64,000 nt of DNA from Priestia megaterium (GTDB lineage Bacteria; Bacillota; Bacilli; Bacillales; Bacillaceae_H): assembly GCF_009497655.1 (NCBI RefSeq), contig NZ_CP023317.1, forward strand, positions 4,183,501 through 4,247,500, in the 5' to 3' direction. This document shows, in pieces, positions 56,749-64,000 of the stretch. The notes under the pieces are model-generated. The model had not been told where the DNA came from and did not search any database. It worked only from the letters and a program-made list of their open reading frames with translations. The position numbers and the translations under genes were made by a program. How positions within the stretch are numbered: position 1 is the stretch's first letter; every line of letters begins with the position of its first letter.

Positions 56749-57628
56749 AATAGCACCATTTTTTCAAAAATGCCCTTGTACGCTTTTTGCCAAACGCAAT
56801 CAGCTCTTCCTTCCGTTCTTCTGTGAGGGTAAATTCTGTCGCAAAAACTTGATTAACAGGTAAAAAGATAATATTTTTTTCGTGACGTTTTGAAATATGT
56901 CTTGCATCGTGCGCATCTTTCATCGTCTCAAAAAGCGCACTGAATAAACCAACGGCATTTTTAATTTTATTCCGTTCTCTCTCTTCGTCCTTCGGACTCA
57001 GCTTCACACCAATTACCGGTCGTTTCTTCAAACTTTTATCATCATCAAATAAAAAAATTGGAAAGTTGCTTAACACTCCCCCGTCGACTATTAAACTGCT
57101 TGGAGTAGATTTTAATTTAACCGGCTCAAAAAAATATGGAATGCTGCAGCTCATCCGAACGGCTCTTGCTACAGAAAAACGATTCGGATCAATGTGATAT
57201 TTAGGCAAATCATCTGGAAGAACAAGCATCGTACTGTTGGTCAAATCTGACGCAATAATACGCAGCGACTGATCAGGCAAATCAGCAAATGTACGAATTC
57301 CTCTGCTCCGCAACTTCTCAGCAATCCACTTTTCAAGCCTTTCTCCTTTATATAATCCCATTTTCCAATATAAAAACAGCCATTTTGTCAAGCTCGATGG
57401 TAAAAAGGACATTCTTTGATCTAGGAAAGAAGATAACTCAATTTCATTCATCATTTCAACGATTTCTTCACTTGTATAACCAGCTGCTACAAATGCACAA
57501 ATAATGGAACCCGCACTCGTTCCCGCTAACCGGCGAAAAATAAAGCCTTTTTCTTCTAGAGCTTGTAACGCACCAATCAGTGCAAGCCCTTTAATACCGC
57601 CACCTGAAAATACTCCGTCGACGTACAC
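56747..57628 (-). CDS. yqhO: Patatin-like phospholipase (YqhO)
   Basis: 293 residues with a Ser-Asp dyad. GGGIKGLALIGAL oxyanion motif at the N-terminus, nucleophile GTSAGSI (about residue 40), and VDGGVLSNFPIFLFDD with the catalytic Asp are visible. No signal peptide, so it is cytosolic. It probably hydrolyses membrane lipids. The start is a GTG at 57628 after GGAGAGG. Confidence 0.9.
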   Translation of the reverse strand: MYVDGVFSGGGIKGLALIGALQALEEKGFIFRRLAGTSAGSIICAFVAAGYTSEEIVEMMNEIELSSFLDQRMSFLPSSLTKWLFLYWKMGLYKGERLEKWIAEKLRSRGIRTFADLPDQSLRIIASDLTNSTMLVLPDDLPKYHIDPNRFSVARAVRMSCSIPYFFEPVKLKSTPSSLIVDGGVLSNFPIFLFDDDKSLKKRPVIGVKLSPKDEERERNKIKNAVGLFSALFETMKDAHDARHISKRHEKNIIFLPVNQVFATEFTLTEERKEELIAFGKKRTRAFLKKWCY

Positions 57629-57693
57629 AGCCTCTCCTCCAAACTACCTACTCTACATTTGTAGTCGACTCAGCAACAAGTTATGATAAAAAG

Positions 57694-57728
57694 AAAAAAA
57701 GCAGTGACGCTATTGGCCGCTGCTTTTT
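57694..57728 (-). terminator. Terminator of mntR
   Basis: AAAAAGCAG pairs with CTGCTTTTT around an internal partly paired section, at the mntR stop. Confidence 0.8.
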
Positions 57729-57730
57729 CC

Positions 57731-58162
57731 TTATAATTTTTGCTCTTCTTCATTTCGTTTCTGTACATTGCGAAGATCTTGAATACGGTTATGATTTTCT
57801 TCAAAGTATTGAACCAAGTCCCCAATTCGATCAATGGAATTCCAGCTTAAATGATGTTCAATTCCTTCTACGTCATCATAAATATTCTTCTCATCCACGC
57901 CAATGATTCGCAATAGCTGCTCTAAGAGCTCGTGGCGATAAACAAGACGTTTTCCAATCTTCTGTCCCTTAGCTGTTAAAACAAGGCCTCGATATTTTTC
58001 ATAAATTAAGTACTCATCTTTGTCTAGTTTTTGAACCATCTTTGTTACAGATGAGGGGTGAACCGCCAATGCATCAGCAATATCAGACACTCGAGCGTAT
58101 CCTTTATCTTCAATTAGCATATATATTTGTTCAATATAATCTTCCATACTCGGTGTAGGCAT
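57731..58162 (-). CDS. mntR: Manganese-responsive repressor MntR
   Basis: DtxR-family protein, 143 residues. The winged helix (residues 1-70) shows [38 protein letters not shown]. The metal-binding domain has D8-type [18 protein letters not shown] and EGIEHHLSW (Glu/His ligands). It controls manganese uptake genes. It lies between yqhO and nrdJ as yqhN/mntR does in B. subtilis. Confidence 0.94.
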   Translation of the reverse strand: MPTPSMEDYIEQIYMLIEDKGYARVSDIADALAVHPSSVTKMVQKLDKDEYLIYEKYRGLVLTAKGQKIGKRLVYRHELLEQLLRIIGVDEKNIYDDVEGIEHHLSWNSIDRIGDLVQYFEENHNRIQDLRNVQKRNEEEQKL

Positions 58163-58320
58163 GAAATCTCCCCCAATTAATATTATGTATTGCTAATAAT
58201 AAGTCATAAATGTCTGTTTCTTATAGTGATATCGTGTTCATGTTTGATAATCTATGTGAAAAAAACGTGTAAATAAAGCGATGTCATAAGATAAAACTGG
58301 ATAAAAGACATTCAATTAAA

Positions 58321-58349
58321 ATCATACTACAATGCTTATTCAAATACAA
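58321..58349 (-). promoter_or_regulatory. Likely sigma-A promoter of mntR
   Basis: The minus strand has TTGTAT (58344-58349) and TATGAT (58321-58326), 17 bp apart. The leader is about 150 nt. No riboswitch or other gene was recognised in the 285-bp gap. Confidence 0.5.
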
Positions 58350-58397
58350 GAACCGTTCTCTCCCGCTTCTTATTTATGCCCCATTTTCATACATAAT

Positions 58398-58425
58398 AAA
58401 AGCCGACTCACTTGAGTCAGCTTTT
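58398..58425 (-). terminator. Terminator of nrdJ
   Basis: AAAAGC-GACTC pairs with GAGTC-GCTTTT (one bulged base per arm), about 25 nt after the nrdJ stop. Confidence 0.8.
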
Positions 58426-58447
58426 ACTAGTCAATCATGATTAAAAA

Positions 58448-59569
58448 TTAAAGGCCGCATTTCAGCTGTGCACCACAGTTTGTACATGTGTTGCATCCGC
58501 CCATTTCCTCTACCGTTCCTTGACGGCAAACCGGACACGTATTACCTACTTCAGAACCGATTGTTACATCAGTTGAACGAATTTCATTAATTGTATCAAC
58601 TAACACAACGTGTGGTTTTGTTTCTTCTTTTGGCGCTTCAATTTCTTCATCAAACGTATTTTCTTCTGCTTTTAGCGTTAAGACTTGTGCATCACGGCTT
58701 CCGTCTACGTACACCGTACCGCCTTTTGCTCCGCCTTTATACAGACGCTCGTACACTTTTTGAACTTGCTCTACCGTGTAACCACGAGGAGCGTTTACTG
58801 TTTTACTAATTGAGCTATCAATCCAGCGCTGAATCACACATTGCACGTCCGCGTGAGCTTGTGGTGCAAGTTCCATAGCTGAAATGAACCATTCAGGAAG
58901 ATTGTTTGGATCTGCTTCTGGATGCTGATCTAAATACTCTTGAACGATATCAGCTTTCACTTCAATAAACTTACCTAAACGACCGCTTCGGAAGTATGAG
59001 AATGAGAAATAAGGTTCAAGACCCGTTGATACTCCAACCATCGTTCCAGTACTGCCTGTTGGCGCTACTGTTAATAAATGAGAGTTTCGAATACCGTGCT
59101 CTTTAATGTTTTCACGAATATCTTCAGGCATTTTTTTCATGAAGCCTGTATTTGTGAATGCTTCACGTAAAGAAGCCGTTTCAGCATCTGTTTCGCCCAC
59201 TAAGAACGGGAAGCTTCCTTTTTCTTTTCCAAGCTCTACAGACGCGCGGTAAGCCGTCGTGGCAATTGTTTCAAACACTTTATCTACTAACTCATTGCCT
59301 TTGTCAGAGCCGTATTCTGTTTCACAATAAATAAGAAGATCGTGAAGACCCATTACACCAAGACCAACGCGGCGTTCGCCAAGCGCTTGCTTTTGGTTTT
59401 CTTCTAAGAAATAAGGAGTTGCATCAATAACGTTATCTTGCATTCTAACGCCCGTTTCAACCGTTTGACGTAGCTTTTCAAAGTTAACTGTTTTTGTTTC
59501 TTTATCTGCCATTTGCGCTAAGTTAACAGCAGCTAAGTTACAAACAGAGAATGGTGCAAGTGGTTGTTC
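58448..59569 (-). CDS. nrdJ: Adenosylcobalamin-dependent ribonucleotide reductase NrdJ, exon 2
   Basis: 3' exon, 373 residues. It begins with GAA CAA CCA (EQPLAPFSVCNLAAVNL), which continues NPCG of exon 1. So Glu of the NPCGE radical loop is the first codon, and the cysteine of SVCNL (redox pair) follows. The C-terminus has CPVCRQGTVEEMGGCNTCTNCG and a final CGL, which is a zinc-ribbon and redox-active cysteine tail. A TTG at 59572 could open this frame alone, but the protein would lack the N-terminal half. It is treated as part of a spliced gene. Confidence 0.92.
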   Translation of the reverse strand, partial: EQPLAPFSVCNLAAVNLAQMADKETKTVNFEKLRQTVETGVRMQDNVIDATPYFLEENQKQALGERRVGLGVMGLHDLLIYCETEYGSDKGNELVDKVFETIATTAYRASVELGKEKGSFPFLVGETDAETASLREAFTNTGFMKKMPEDIRENIKEHGIRNSHLLTVAPTGSTGTMVGVSTGLEPYFSFSYFRSGRLGKFIEVKADIVQEYLDQHPEADPNNLPEWFISAMELAPQAHADVQCVIQRWIDSSISKTVNAPRGYTVEQVQKVYERLYKGGAKGGTVYVDGSRDAQVLTLKAEENTFDEEIEAPKEETKPHVVLVDTINEIRSTDVTIGSEVGNTCPVCRQGTVEEMGGCNTCTNCGAQLKCGL

Positions 59570-59854
59570 CAAATTTGTTATCGTAAAGGCTTTTTATCCT
59601 CTACCTCTTACGCTTCATATTTACGTAAGTTCAGCATACGTTTTCGTTACAATTATTCAGCCATTTCTCTCAAGTACTTTTTCAAAGCTTTAAAATTGTA
59701 ACGTTGCGGCCTCGTGGAAGCATTATAGTCTGTTATACAGGATCAGCTTCTATGCGTTGCCCCTGACTAAACCTTTACGTTTAGCCTTCGGTTCAGATTC
59801 CCATCTCAGGGTTCCTGCTTTATTCCGCAATGTTTTACATGAGGCAAACTATTC
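59570..59854 (-). ncRNA. Self-splicing group I intron in nrdJ, no ORF, 285 nt
   Basis: The exon ends in T and the intron in G, as for group I. P1: exon CATGTGGT (59855-59862) pairs with intron GCCTCATG (59838-59845), with G-U at the splice site. P10: intron GTTT (59846-59849) pairs with exon-2 GAAC. P3: TTGCGG with CCGCAA. P4: CAGG with TCTG. P5: CCC with GGG. P6 hairpin CTAAAC/GTTTAG. P7: GCATA in GGCAACGCATAG pairs with TATGC in GTATGCTGAAC. P7.1: GAAGC/GCTTC. P8: perfect 10-bp CGTTACAATT/AATTGTAACG. P9: CTTACG/CGTAAG. The P7.1 stem between P7 and P3' suggests subgroup IA. No homing endonuclease is encoded. Confidence 0.92.
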
Positions 59855-61291
59855 ACCACATGGATTCGTTGCAACAACGTGCTGACCATATGCTTGAGCA
59901 TTTGTCATGTCATTGGCATTGTCGAAGAAGAAAATGCCTGGTTCAGCTGAGTACGTTGCACAAATATTAATTAAGTTCCATAGCTCTTTTGCACGGATAG
60001 TACGGTACGTACGAACTTTGTTTCCTTGTTTTGCCCACTCGCGCACGTCGCCTACTTCGTGCCAGTTTTCATTGTAGTTAGCCATTTCTTCTTTTGAATA
60101 GCTTTCTACGTCTGGGAAGCGAAGTTCGTATTCACCGTCGTTTTCAACAGCATCCATAAAATCTTTTGTTAAGCATACAGAAATGTTTGCTCCTGTTAAA
60201 AACTCTGAGTTATGAACGCTGTACGTTCCGCCAGTTTGCAGCTTTTCTTCTGCATCTTTAATGATTTTTTCATTAAATCCACCAAGACCAGGAATTTGTT
60301 TATAGTTAATGATTCCTTGGTACATTGCTTCTTCAGACTCTGTTAGCGGCGTGAACTTCAATTTATCTTGCGCGTGCTTTTTAATCATTTCGTCATTTGT
60401 GTTTTCAATTAAGAAACGTAAAATGCGAGGGTTTTGCATTTTAGAAATAATAAACTCTACAATGTCAGGATGCCAGTCGGCAAGCATGATCATTTGAGCC
60501 CCACGACGCGACCCACCTTGCTCAACAAGATGCGTCAGTTTAGCAATATCATCTAACCATGAAACCGAACCAGATGATTTGCCGTTTACACCGCGAGCCA
60601 GCGTGTTGCGCGGGCGAAGAGTTGAACCATTCGTTCCAACACCGCCTCCGCGGCTCATGATTTCCATTACTTGTTTGCGGTGTTCTGAAATACCTTCACG
60701 TGAATCTTTTACATAAGGCATTACGTAACAGTTAAAGTACGTTACGTCCGTGTCAGCACCTGCACCGTAAAGAACGCGGCCAGCGGGTACAAAGTTTAGC
60801 TGAACAAGCTCTTGATAGAACTTTTCAAACCACTCTTTGCGCTTTTCTTCTGTTTTTTCCACAGAAGCTAATCCTGTTGCATTACGTTTTGCAATTTGCT
60901 CATAGAAGACCTCTAGAGGTTTTTCAATGACATCTAAAGAACGAGTAATTAACCCATTTTCTGCTTCTTCAGGTGATAAAGCTCCTCTAAACTCATCTTC
61001 TACCTTGACAACAGCGGTTTTTTGCTCAAAATTAATGCTTTCCACATAGCCAAGTCCTCGTGCTGGAAATTTTGGGTCTTCCTTTACAGTTAGAACAACA
61101 AAATCTCCTTCTGATAACGTTAATTTTTCCGTATCTTTAAACGCATAGCGGTCTAACATTACCAATCTTGAAACACCTTTATGAGTTAACTTCATATCCG
61201 GTGTAATCGGATGTACTTGCGGAAAGCGTTCAATATCTGAATTGAGCTTTTCAACATTCATATTCACTTTTTGATTTAACAAAACAGTCAT
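59855..61291 (-). CDS. nrdJ: Adenosylcobalamin-dependent ribonucleotide reductase NrdJ, exon 1
   Basis: Class II reductase that makes deoxyribonucleotides with an AdoCbl radical and needs no oxygen. Exon 1 encodes 479 residues. NFVPAGRVLYGAGADTDVTYFNCYVMP carries the first redox Cys, and SRGGGVGTNGSTLRPRNTLARGVNGKSSGSVSW is the conserved core. It ends in VVATNPCG, the radical-site loop. Without splicing, translation stops at a TAG one codon later. The start ATG at 61291 follows AAGGAG by 8 nt. With exon 2 the protein has 852 residues, normal for NrdJ. Its cofactor need links it to mutAB. Confidence 0.93.
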
Positions 61292-61331
61292 TCTCACAAC
61301 TCCTTACCTATCGAACATCTATAAATTTATT

Positions 61332-61362
61332 AACTCTATTTCCTTTTAAAGGAAATAGAGTT
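61332..61362. other. Perfect hairpin in the nrdJ 5' leader
   Basis: AACTCTATTTCCTTT and AAAGGAAATAGAGTT form 15-bp arms with a one-base centre, 41 nt upstream of the nrdJ start. The T run (TTTTT) is on the plus strand, so it is not a minus-strand terminator. It may stabilise the leader. Confidence 0.6.
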
Positions 61363-61403
61363 TTTCAATCAACTATCAATAACTTACCACACGGCTTGGA
61401 CGA

Positions 61404-61451
61404 ATTCAATATATAGTATTTGACACTTCTCCAAACATCTACATATAGAAG
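61404..61451 (-). promoter_or_regulatory. Tandem NrdR boxes upstream of nrdJ
   Basis: On the minus strand ATACTATATATTGAAT (61404-61419) and CTTCTATATGTAGATG (61436-61451) both fit the NrdR pattern acaCwATATaTwGtgt. Their cores start 32 bp apart (16 bp between boxes), so they lie on the same face of the helix as in known nrd promoters. An inverted repeat TTGACAC...GTGTCAA (61420-61459) overlaps the second. NrdR control is inferred. I could not fix the -10. Confidence 0.65.
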
Positions 61452-61548
61452 GGTGTCAAGTGAAATATTTTTTTTTTCGTAAAAAAAGTGTTTGACTTTT
61501 CTTCCCTATGTATTCTATTAGCCAAGCATTGTTTCTAAAAATTCCAAT

Positions 61549-61580
61549 AAAAAGTGCAACTTATAAGAAGTTGCACTTTT
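61549..61580 (-). terminator. Terminator of lipM
   Basis: AAAAGTGCAACTT pairs with AAGTTGCACTTTT around ATAAG, just after the lipM stop. Confidence 0.92.
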
Positions 61581-61603
61581 ATCTATTTACCATCCGCATT
61601 CGT

Positions 61604-62437
61604 TTAGCGCTTAAAGTTCCATTCATCCGATCCGTACTTTGTGCGCGCTAGTTCTTCTACATATGCTTCCTCTTCTTCAGACAGTGTATACGGTTCTAAA
61701 TCGATATCAAGAGCAGAAGCAAATCCTTTATAAAACGCTTCTTTTGCTTCTTCGATAGAAATTTTGCGGCCCGCAATTGCATTGATGGCTACCGCTTTAG
61801 AACGAAATGCGCGCTGCATTCTTTCTTTCACGCGGTCATTTGGATAATTAAACACGCTGAATAATTTATCTTCATCAATCTCTAACAGAATAGAGCCGTG
61901 CTGTAGAATAACTCCTTTTTGTCTAGTTTGGGCACTTCCAGCAATTTTGCGGCCCTCTACAACAAGTTCATACCAAGAAGGAGCATCAAAGCACACGGAC
62001 GAACGAGGGTTTTTTAAGCTATTTTTTTCTTCTTCTGAACGAGGAATAGCAAAATAAGCCTCGAGCCCTAACGAACGAAATCCTTCCAGTAAACCTTCAG
62101 AGATGACGCGATATGCCTCTGTAACTGTCTTAGGCATATTAGGATACTCTTCAGATACAATGACGCTGTAAGTAAGCTCTTCATCATGAAGCACGCCCCT
62201 GCCGCCCGTTGGACGTCTCACAAAGCCTAATCCTAATTCTTTTACTTTATCAAAGTTAATTTCTTTTTCAGCTTTTTGAAAATAACCGATCGACAGCGTT
62301 GGAGGGTTCCATCCGTAAAAACGAATCGTAGGTGGAATTTCTCCTTTACTATGCCATTCTAATAACGCTTCATCTAACGCCATATTGTAATAAGGCGAAC
62401 GGTTGTTGGAATCAATAAATCTCCACTTTGCTTTCAT
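61604..62437 (-). CDS. lipM: Octanoyltransferase LipM (lipoate-protein ligase family)
   Basis: 277 residues, moves octanoyl from acyl carrier protein to the glycine cleavage H protein at the start of lipoate synthesis in Bacillus. [19 protein letters not shown], the putative catalytic cysteine in [15 protein letters not shown], and [23 protein letters not shown] are visible. It sits in the lipM-yqhL-gcvPB neighbourhood of B. subtilis. Its product pathway serves BkdB and GcvH. Confidence 0.92.
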   Translation of the reverse strand: MKAKWRFIDSNNRSPYYNMALDEALLEWHSKGEIPPTIRFYGWNPPTLSIGYFQKAEKEINFDKVKELGLGFVRRPTGGRGVLHDEELTYSVIVSEEYPNMPKTVTEAYRVISEGLLEGFRSLGLEAYFAIPRSEEEKNSLKNPRSSVCFDAPSWYELVVEGRKIAGSAQTRQKGVILQHGSILLEIDEDKLFSVFNYPNDRVKERMQRAFRSKAVAINAIAGRKISIEEAKEAFYKGFASALDIDLEPYTLSEEEEAYVEELARTKYGSDEWNFKR

Positions 62438-62526
62438 CTACCTCATCCTCAGCTATATGTAATATAAAAAATAAATCCGTTTTTTAGTCTACCAAAAGAT
62501 TGAGCTAAGGAAAAGCAAAGAGCAAC

Positions 62527-62557
62527 ATAAAACTACGAATTCAAATGTGGTAGTTTT
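62527..62557 (+). terminator. Plus-strand terminator-like hairpin between lipM and yqhL
   Basis: AAACTAC pairs with GTAGTTT around a 15-nt loop and is followed by TTTTTT on the plus strand. No plus-strand gene lies upstream, so its role is unclear. Confidence 0.4.
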
Positions 62558-62600
62558 TTCATTTCGGGGAAGAAATACGCTAGATTCAAGGCAAAATCGC

Positions 62601-62630
62601 TTTACTTCTAATTTCATTCACTTATATAAT
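62601..62630 (+). promoter_or_regulatory. Likely sigma-A promoter of yqhL
   Basis: TTTACT (62601-62606) and a perfect TATAAT (62625-62630) are 18 bp apart, 37 nt before the yqhL start. Confidence 0.65.
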
Positions 62631-62667
62631 AAGAGTATGGATTTTGTCGAAGAAAGGAAGAATCAGC

Positions 62668-63051
62668 ATGTCAGCAATTACAGCAGTACTCATTTTACTT
62701 GGAGTAATCATCATATACTCTGTCGTTATGTTCTTTATCCAACGTCGCATTATGAAAACGTTAACTGAAGAAGAATTCCGCAGCGGCTACCGCAAGGCGC
62801 AGCTAGTTGATATTCGCGAACCGAATGAATTCGAAAACGGACATATTTTAGGCGCACGAAATATTCCTCTTTCACAGTTCCGTATGCGCATTAAAGAATT
62901 TCGTGCGGATCAGCCTGTGTACATCTATTGTCAAAGCGGAATGCGCACAGGACGTGCAGCACAAATGCTTCGTCGCCACGGTGTTCAAGAAATCTATGAT
63001 TTAAAAGGCGGCTTCAAAATGTGGAACGGTAAAGTAAAAAAGAAAAAATAA
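62668..63051 (+). CDS. yqhL: Membrane-anchored rhodanese YqhL
   Basis: 127 residues: one N-terminal transmembrane helix (TAVLILLGVIIIYSVVMFFI) and a single rhodanese domain. VDIREPNEFENGHILGARNIPL and active-site loop YCQSGMRTGRAA (Cys) are visible. It moves sulfur from a persulfide donor; the partner is unknown. AAAGGAAG precedes the ATG at 62668. It corresponds to B. subtilis yqhL next to gcvPB. Confidence 0.9.
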   Translation: MSAITAVLILLGVIIIYSVVMFFIQRRIMKTLTEEEFRSGYRKAQLVDIREPNEFENGHILGARNIPLSQFRMRIKEFRADQPVYIYCQSGMRTGRAAQMLRRHGVQEIYDLKGGFKMWNGKVKKKK

Positions 63052-63065
63052 TGGTATGTATATAG

Positions 63066-63094
63066 AAAAACCTCGCCTTTGGGCGAGGTTTTTT
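63066..63094. terminator. Bidirectional terminator between yqhL and gcvPB
   Basis: AAAAACCTCGCC pairs with GGCGAGGTTTTTT around TTTG; it serves both convergent genes. Confidence 0.93.
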
Positions 63095-63095
63095 G

Positions 63096-64000
63096 TTAGA
63101 CGTTTTGAACAGCCTGTTCTTTCTGATAGCGAAGAACTGGTTTTCTCGCTGCCAGCGTTTCGTCAAGGCGCTTCACAACCGTTGTATGCGGAGCTTCCTG
63201 TACGAGTTCAGGCGTCTCTTCTGCTTCTTTTGCAATTTGAATCATCGCATCGATAAACGCATCTAGCGTTTCTTTCGACTCCGTTTCCGTTGGTTCGATC
63301 ATCATGCACTCTTCTACGATAAGAGGGAAGTAGATAGTCGGCGGATGATAGCCAAAATCAAGCAGTCGTTTCGCGATATCCAATGTGCGCACACCAAGCT
63401 TTTTCTGACGTTTTCCTGATAAAACAAATTCGTGCTTACAGTGACGGTCAAACGGCAGCTCATAGTGTTCTGCTAAACGACGCATCATATAGTTGGCATT
63501 TAGCACAGCGTTTTCCGTTACGGCTTTTAAGCCGTCTGGACCCATTGAACGAATATACGTATAAGCGCGAACGTTGATACCGAAGTTGCCGTAAAACGGC
63601 TTTACGCGTCCAATTGACTGAGGACGGTTATAGTCAAAGTGATAGCCTTGTTCTGTTTTCACAAGCACTGGTTTAGGCAGATACGGAATTAAATCTGCTT
63701 TTACCCCTACCGGACCAGAACCAGGACCGCCGCCTCCATGAGGACCTGTAAAGGTTTTATGAAGATTTAAATGAACAACGTCAAATCCCATATCTCCAGG
63801 ACGAGCTTTGCTTAATACTGCGTTTAAATTTGCACCATCATAATAAAGTTTTCCACCTGCTGCGTGAACAATTTCAGCCATTTCTAAAATATCTTCTTCA
63901 AATAACCCTAGCGTATTTGGGTTTGTTAACATTAAAGCGGCTGTATCTTCTCCCACTACGCGGCGTAAATCCTCTAAGTCCACTAAACCATGTTCATTTG
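63096..64000 (-). CDS. gcvPB: Glycine dehydrogenase (decarboxylating) subunit 2, C-terminal part
   Basis: PLP enzyme that decarboxylates glycine and passes aminomethyl to the H protein lipoyl arm. The frame runs past the window end, so the N-terminus is missing (301 codons visible). The PLP-lysine region [23 protein letters not shown] is visible, with [12 protein letters not shown] and [11 protein letters not shown] before it. LipM lies upstream in the lipoate pathway. Convergent with yqhL. Confidence 0.93.
   Translation of the reverse strand, partial: NEHGLVDLEDLRRVVGEDTAALMLTNPNTLGLFEEDILEMAEIVHAAGGKLYYDGANLNAVLSKARPGDMGFDVVHLNLHKTFTGPHGGGGPGSGPVGVKADLIPYLPKPVLVKTEQGYHFDYNRPQSIGRVKPFYGNFGINVRAYTYIRSMGPDGLKAVTENAVLNANYMMRRLAEHYELPFDRHCKHEFVLSGKRQKKLGVRTLDIAKRLLDFGYHPPTIYFPLIVEECMMIEPTETESKETLDAFIDAMIQIAKEAEETPELVQEAPHTTVVKRLDETLAARKPVLRYQKEQAVQNV

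Noticed and set aside
58448-59572. Exon 2 as an independent gene starting with TTG at 59572
   Set aside because: There is no ribosome-binding site, and the product would begin in the middle of the catalytic NPCGE motif.
59570-59854. nrdJ as a frameshifted pseudogene or as an intein host
   Set aside because: An intein must be in frame, but this insert has an immediate stop and no protein-splicing blocks. Both exons are intact and join perfectly, and the insert folds as a group I intron.
59570-59854. Group II intron
   Set aside because: No GTGYG start, no domain V and no AY end.
61298-61603. Cobalamin riboswitch before nrdJ or mutA
   Set aside because: I looked for a B12-box-like sequence and found none at either leader.
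1-64000. CRISPR arrays, tRNA/rRNA genes, prophage or insertion sequences
   Set aside because: No spaced direct repeats, no tRNA- or rRNA-like sequence, and no transposase, integrase or phage structural frames were seen.

Overview
The window looks like a chromosomal segment of an aerobic, endospore-forming Bacillaceae, most like Priestia (Bacillus) megaterium. That assignment is inferred from gene order and content, not from a search. The long stretch from the artPQR genes to gcvPB follows the Bacillus subtilis yqj-yqi-yqh region closely. It carries spo0A, spoIVB and the whole spoIIIAA-AH operon. It differs from B. subtilis in having methylmalonyl-CoA mutase (mutA, mutB, meaB), pyrimidine-degradation genes (preT, preA, hydantoinase) and an adenosylcobalamin-dependent ribonucleotide reductase (nrdJ). 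Most genes lie on the minus strand.

Layout. Bases 1-5.4 kb hold a truncated PucR-type regulator, two small unknown genes, a possible small inverted-repeat element, and a preT-preA-hydantoinase operon whose promoter is overlapped by a catabolite-responsive (cre) element. 5.4-10.5 kb holds yqjE, an acyl-CoA carboxyltransferase (yqjD), methylmalonyl-CoA epimerase (yqjC), the tiny membrane protein Prli42, an L,D-transpeptidase and yqjA. 10.6-13.6 kb holds the arginine-type ABC transporter artPQR and bacilliredoxin brxB. 13.8-19 kb holds meaB-mutB-mutA. 19-29.4 kb is the branched-chain amino acid degradation operon (ptb-bcd-buk-lpdV-bkdAA-bkdAB-bkdB), with a near-ideal sigma-54 promoter and its activator gene bkdR. 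29.5-33.6 kb holds yqzF, a glycerophosphodiesterase, a YycC-like protein, dtpT and spo0A. 33.8-46.2 kb holds spoIVB, recN, argR, tlyA, dxs, ispA, xseBA, nusB, yqhY and accCB. 46.5-52.1 kb is the spoIIIA operon plus yqhV. 52.2-58.2 kb holds efp, an Xaa-Pro peptidase, aroQ, yqhR, yqhQ, yqhP, yqhO and mntR. 58.4-64 kb holds nrdJ, lipM, yqhL and a truncated gcvPB.

How genes work together. Isoleucine and valine breakdown by Bcd and the Bkd complex yields propionyl-CoA and related acyl-CoAs. YqjD (carboxyltransferase), YqjC (epimerase), MutAB (mutase) and MeaB (mutase chaperone) could carry these to succinyl-CoA. Ptb and Buk can instead convert branched acyl-CoAs to acids with ATP gain. LipM supplies lipoyl groups for the BkdB E2 and for the glycine cleavage system represented by gcvPB.

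The most notable discovery is that nrdJ is split by a 285-nt ORF-less group I intron at 59570-59854. It sits exactly between the codons for Gly and Glu in the active-site motif NPCGE. I could assemble P1, P3-P9 and P10 pairings by eye, and splicing restores a full-length NrdJ of 852 residues. The nrdJ upstream region also has two NrdR-box-like sites 32 bp apart. A second candidate novelty is a roughly 90-nt stand-alone small RNA between ispA and dxs, with a clear sigma-A promoter and its own terminator.
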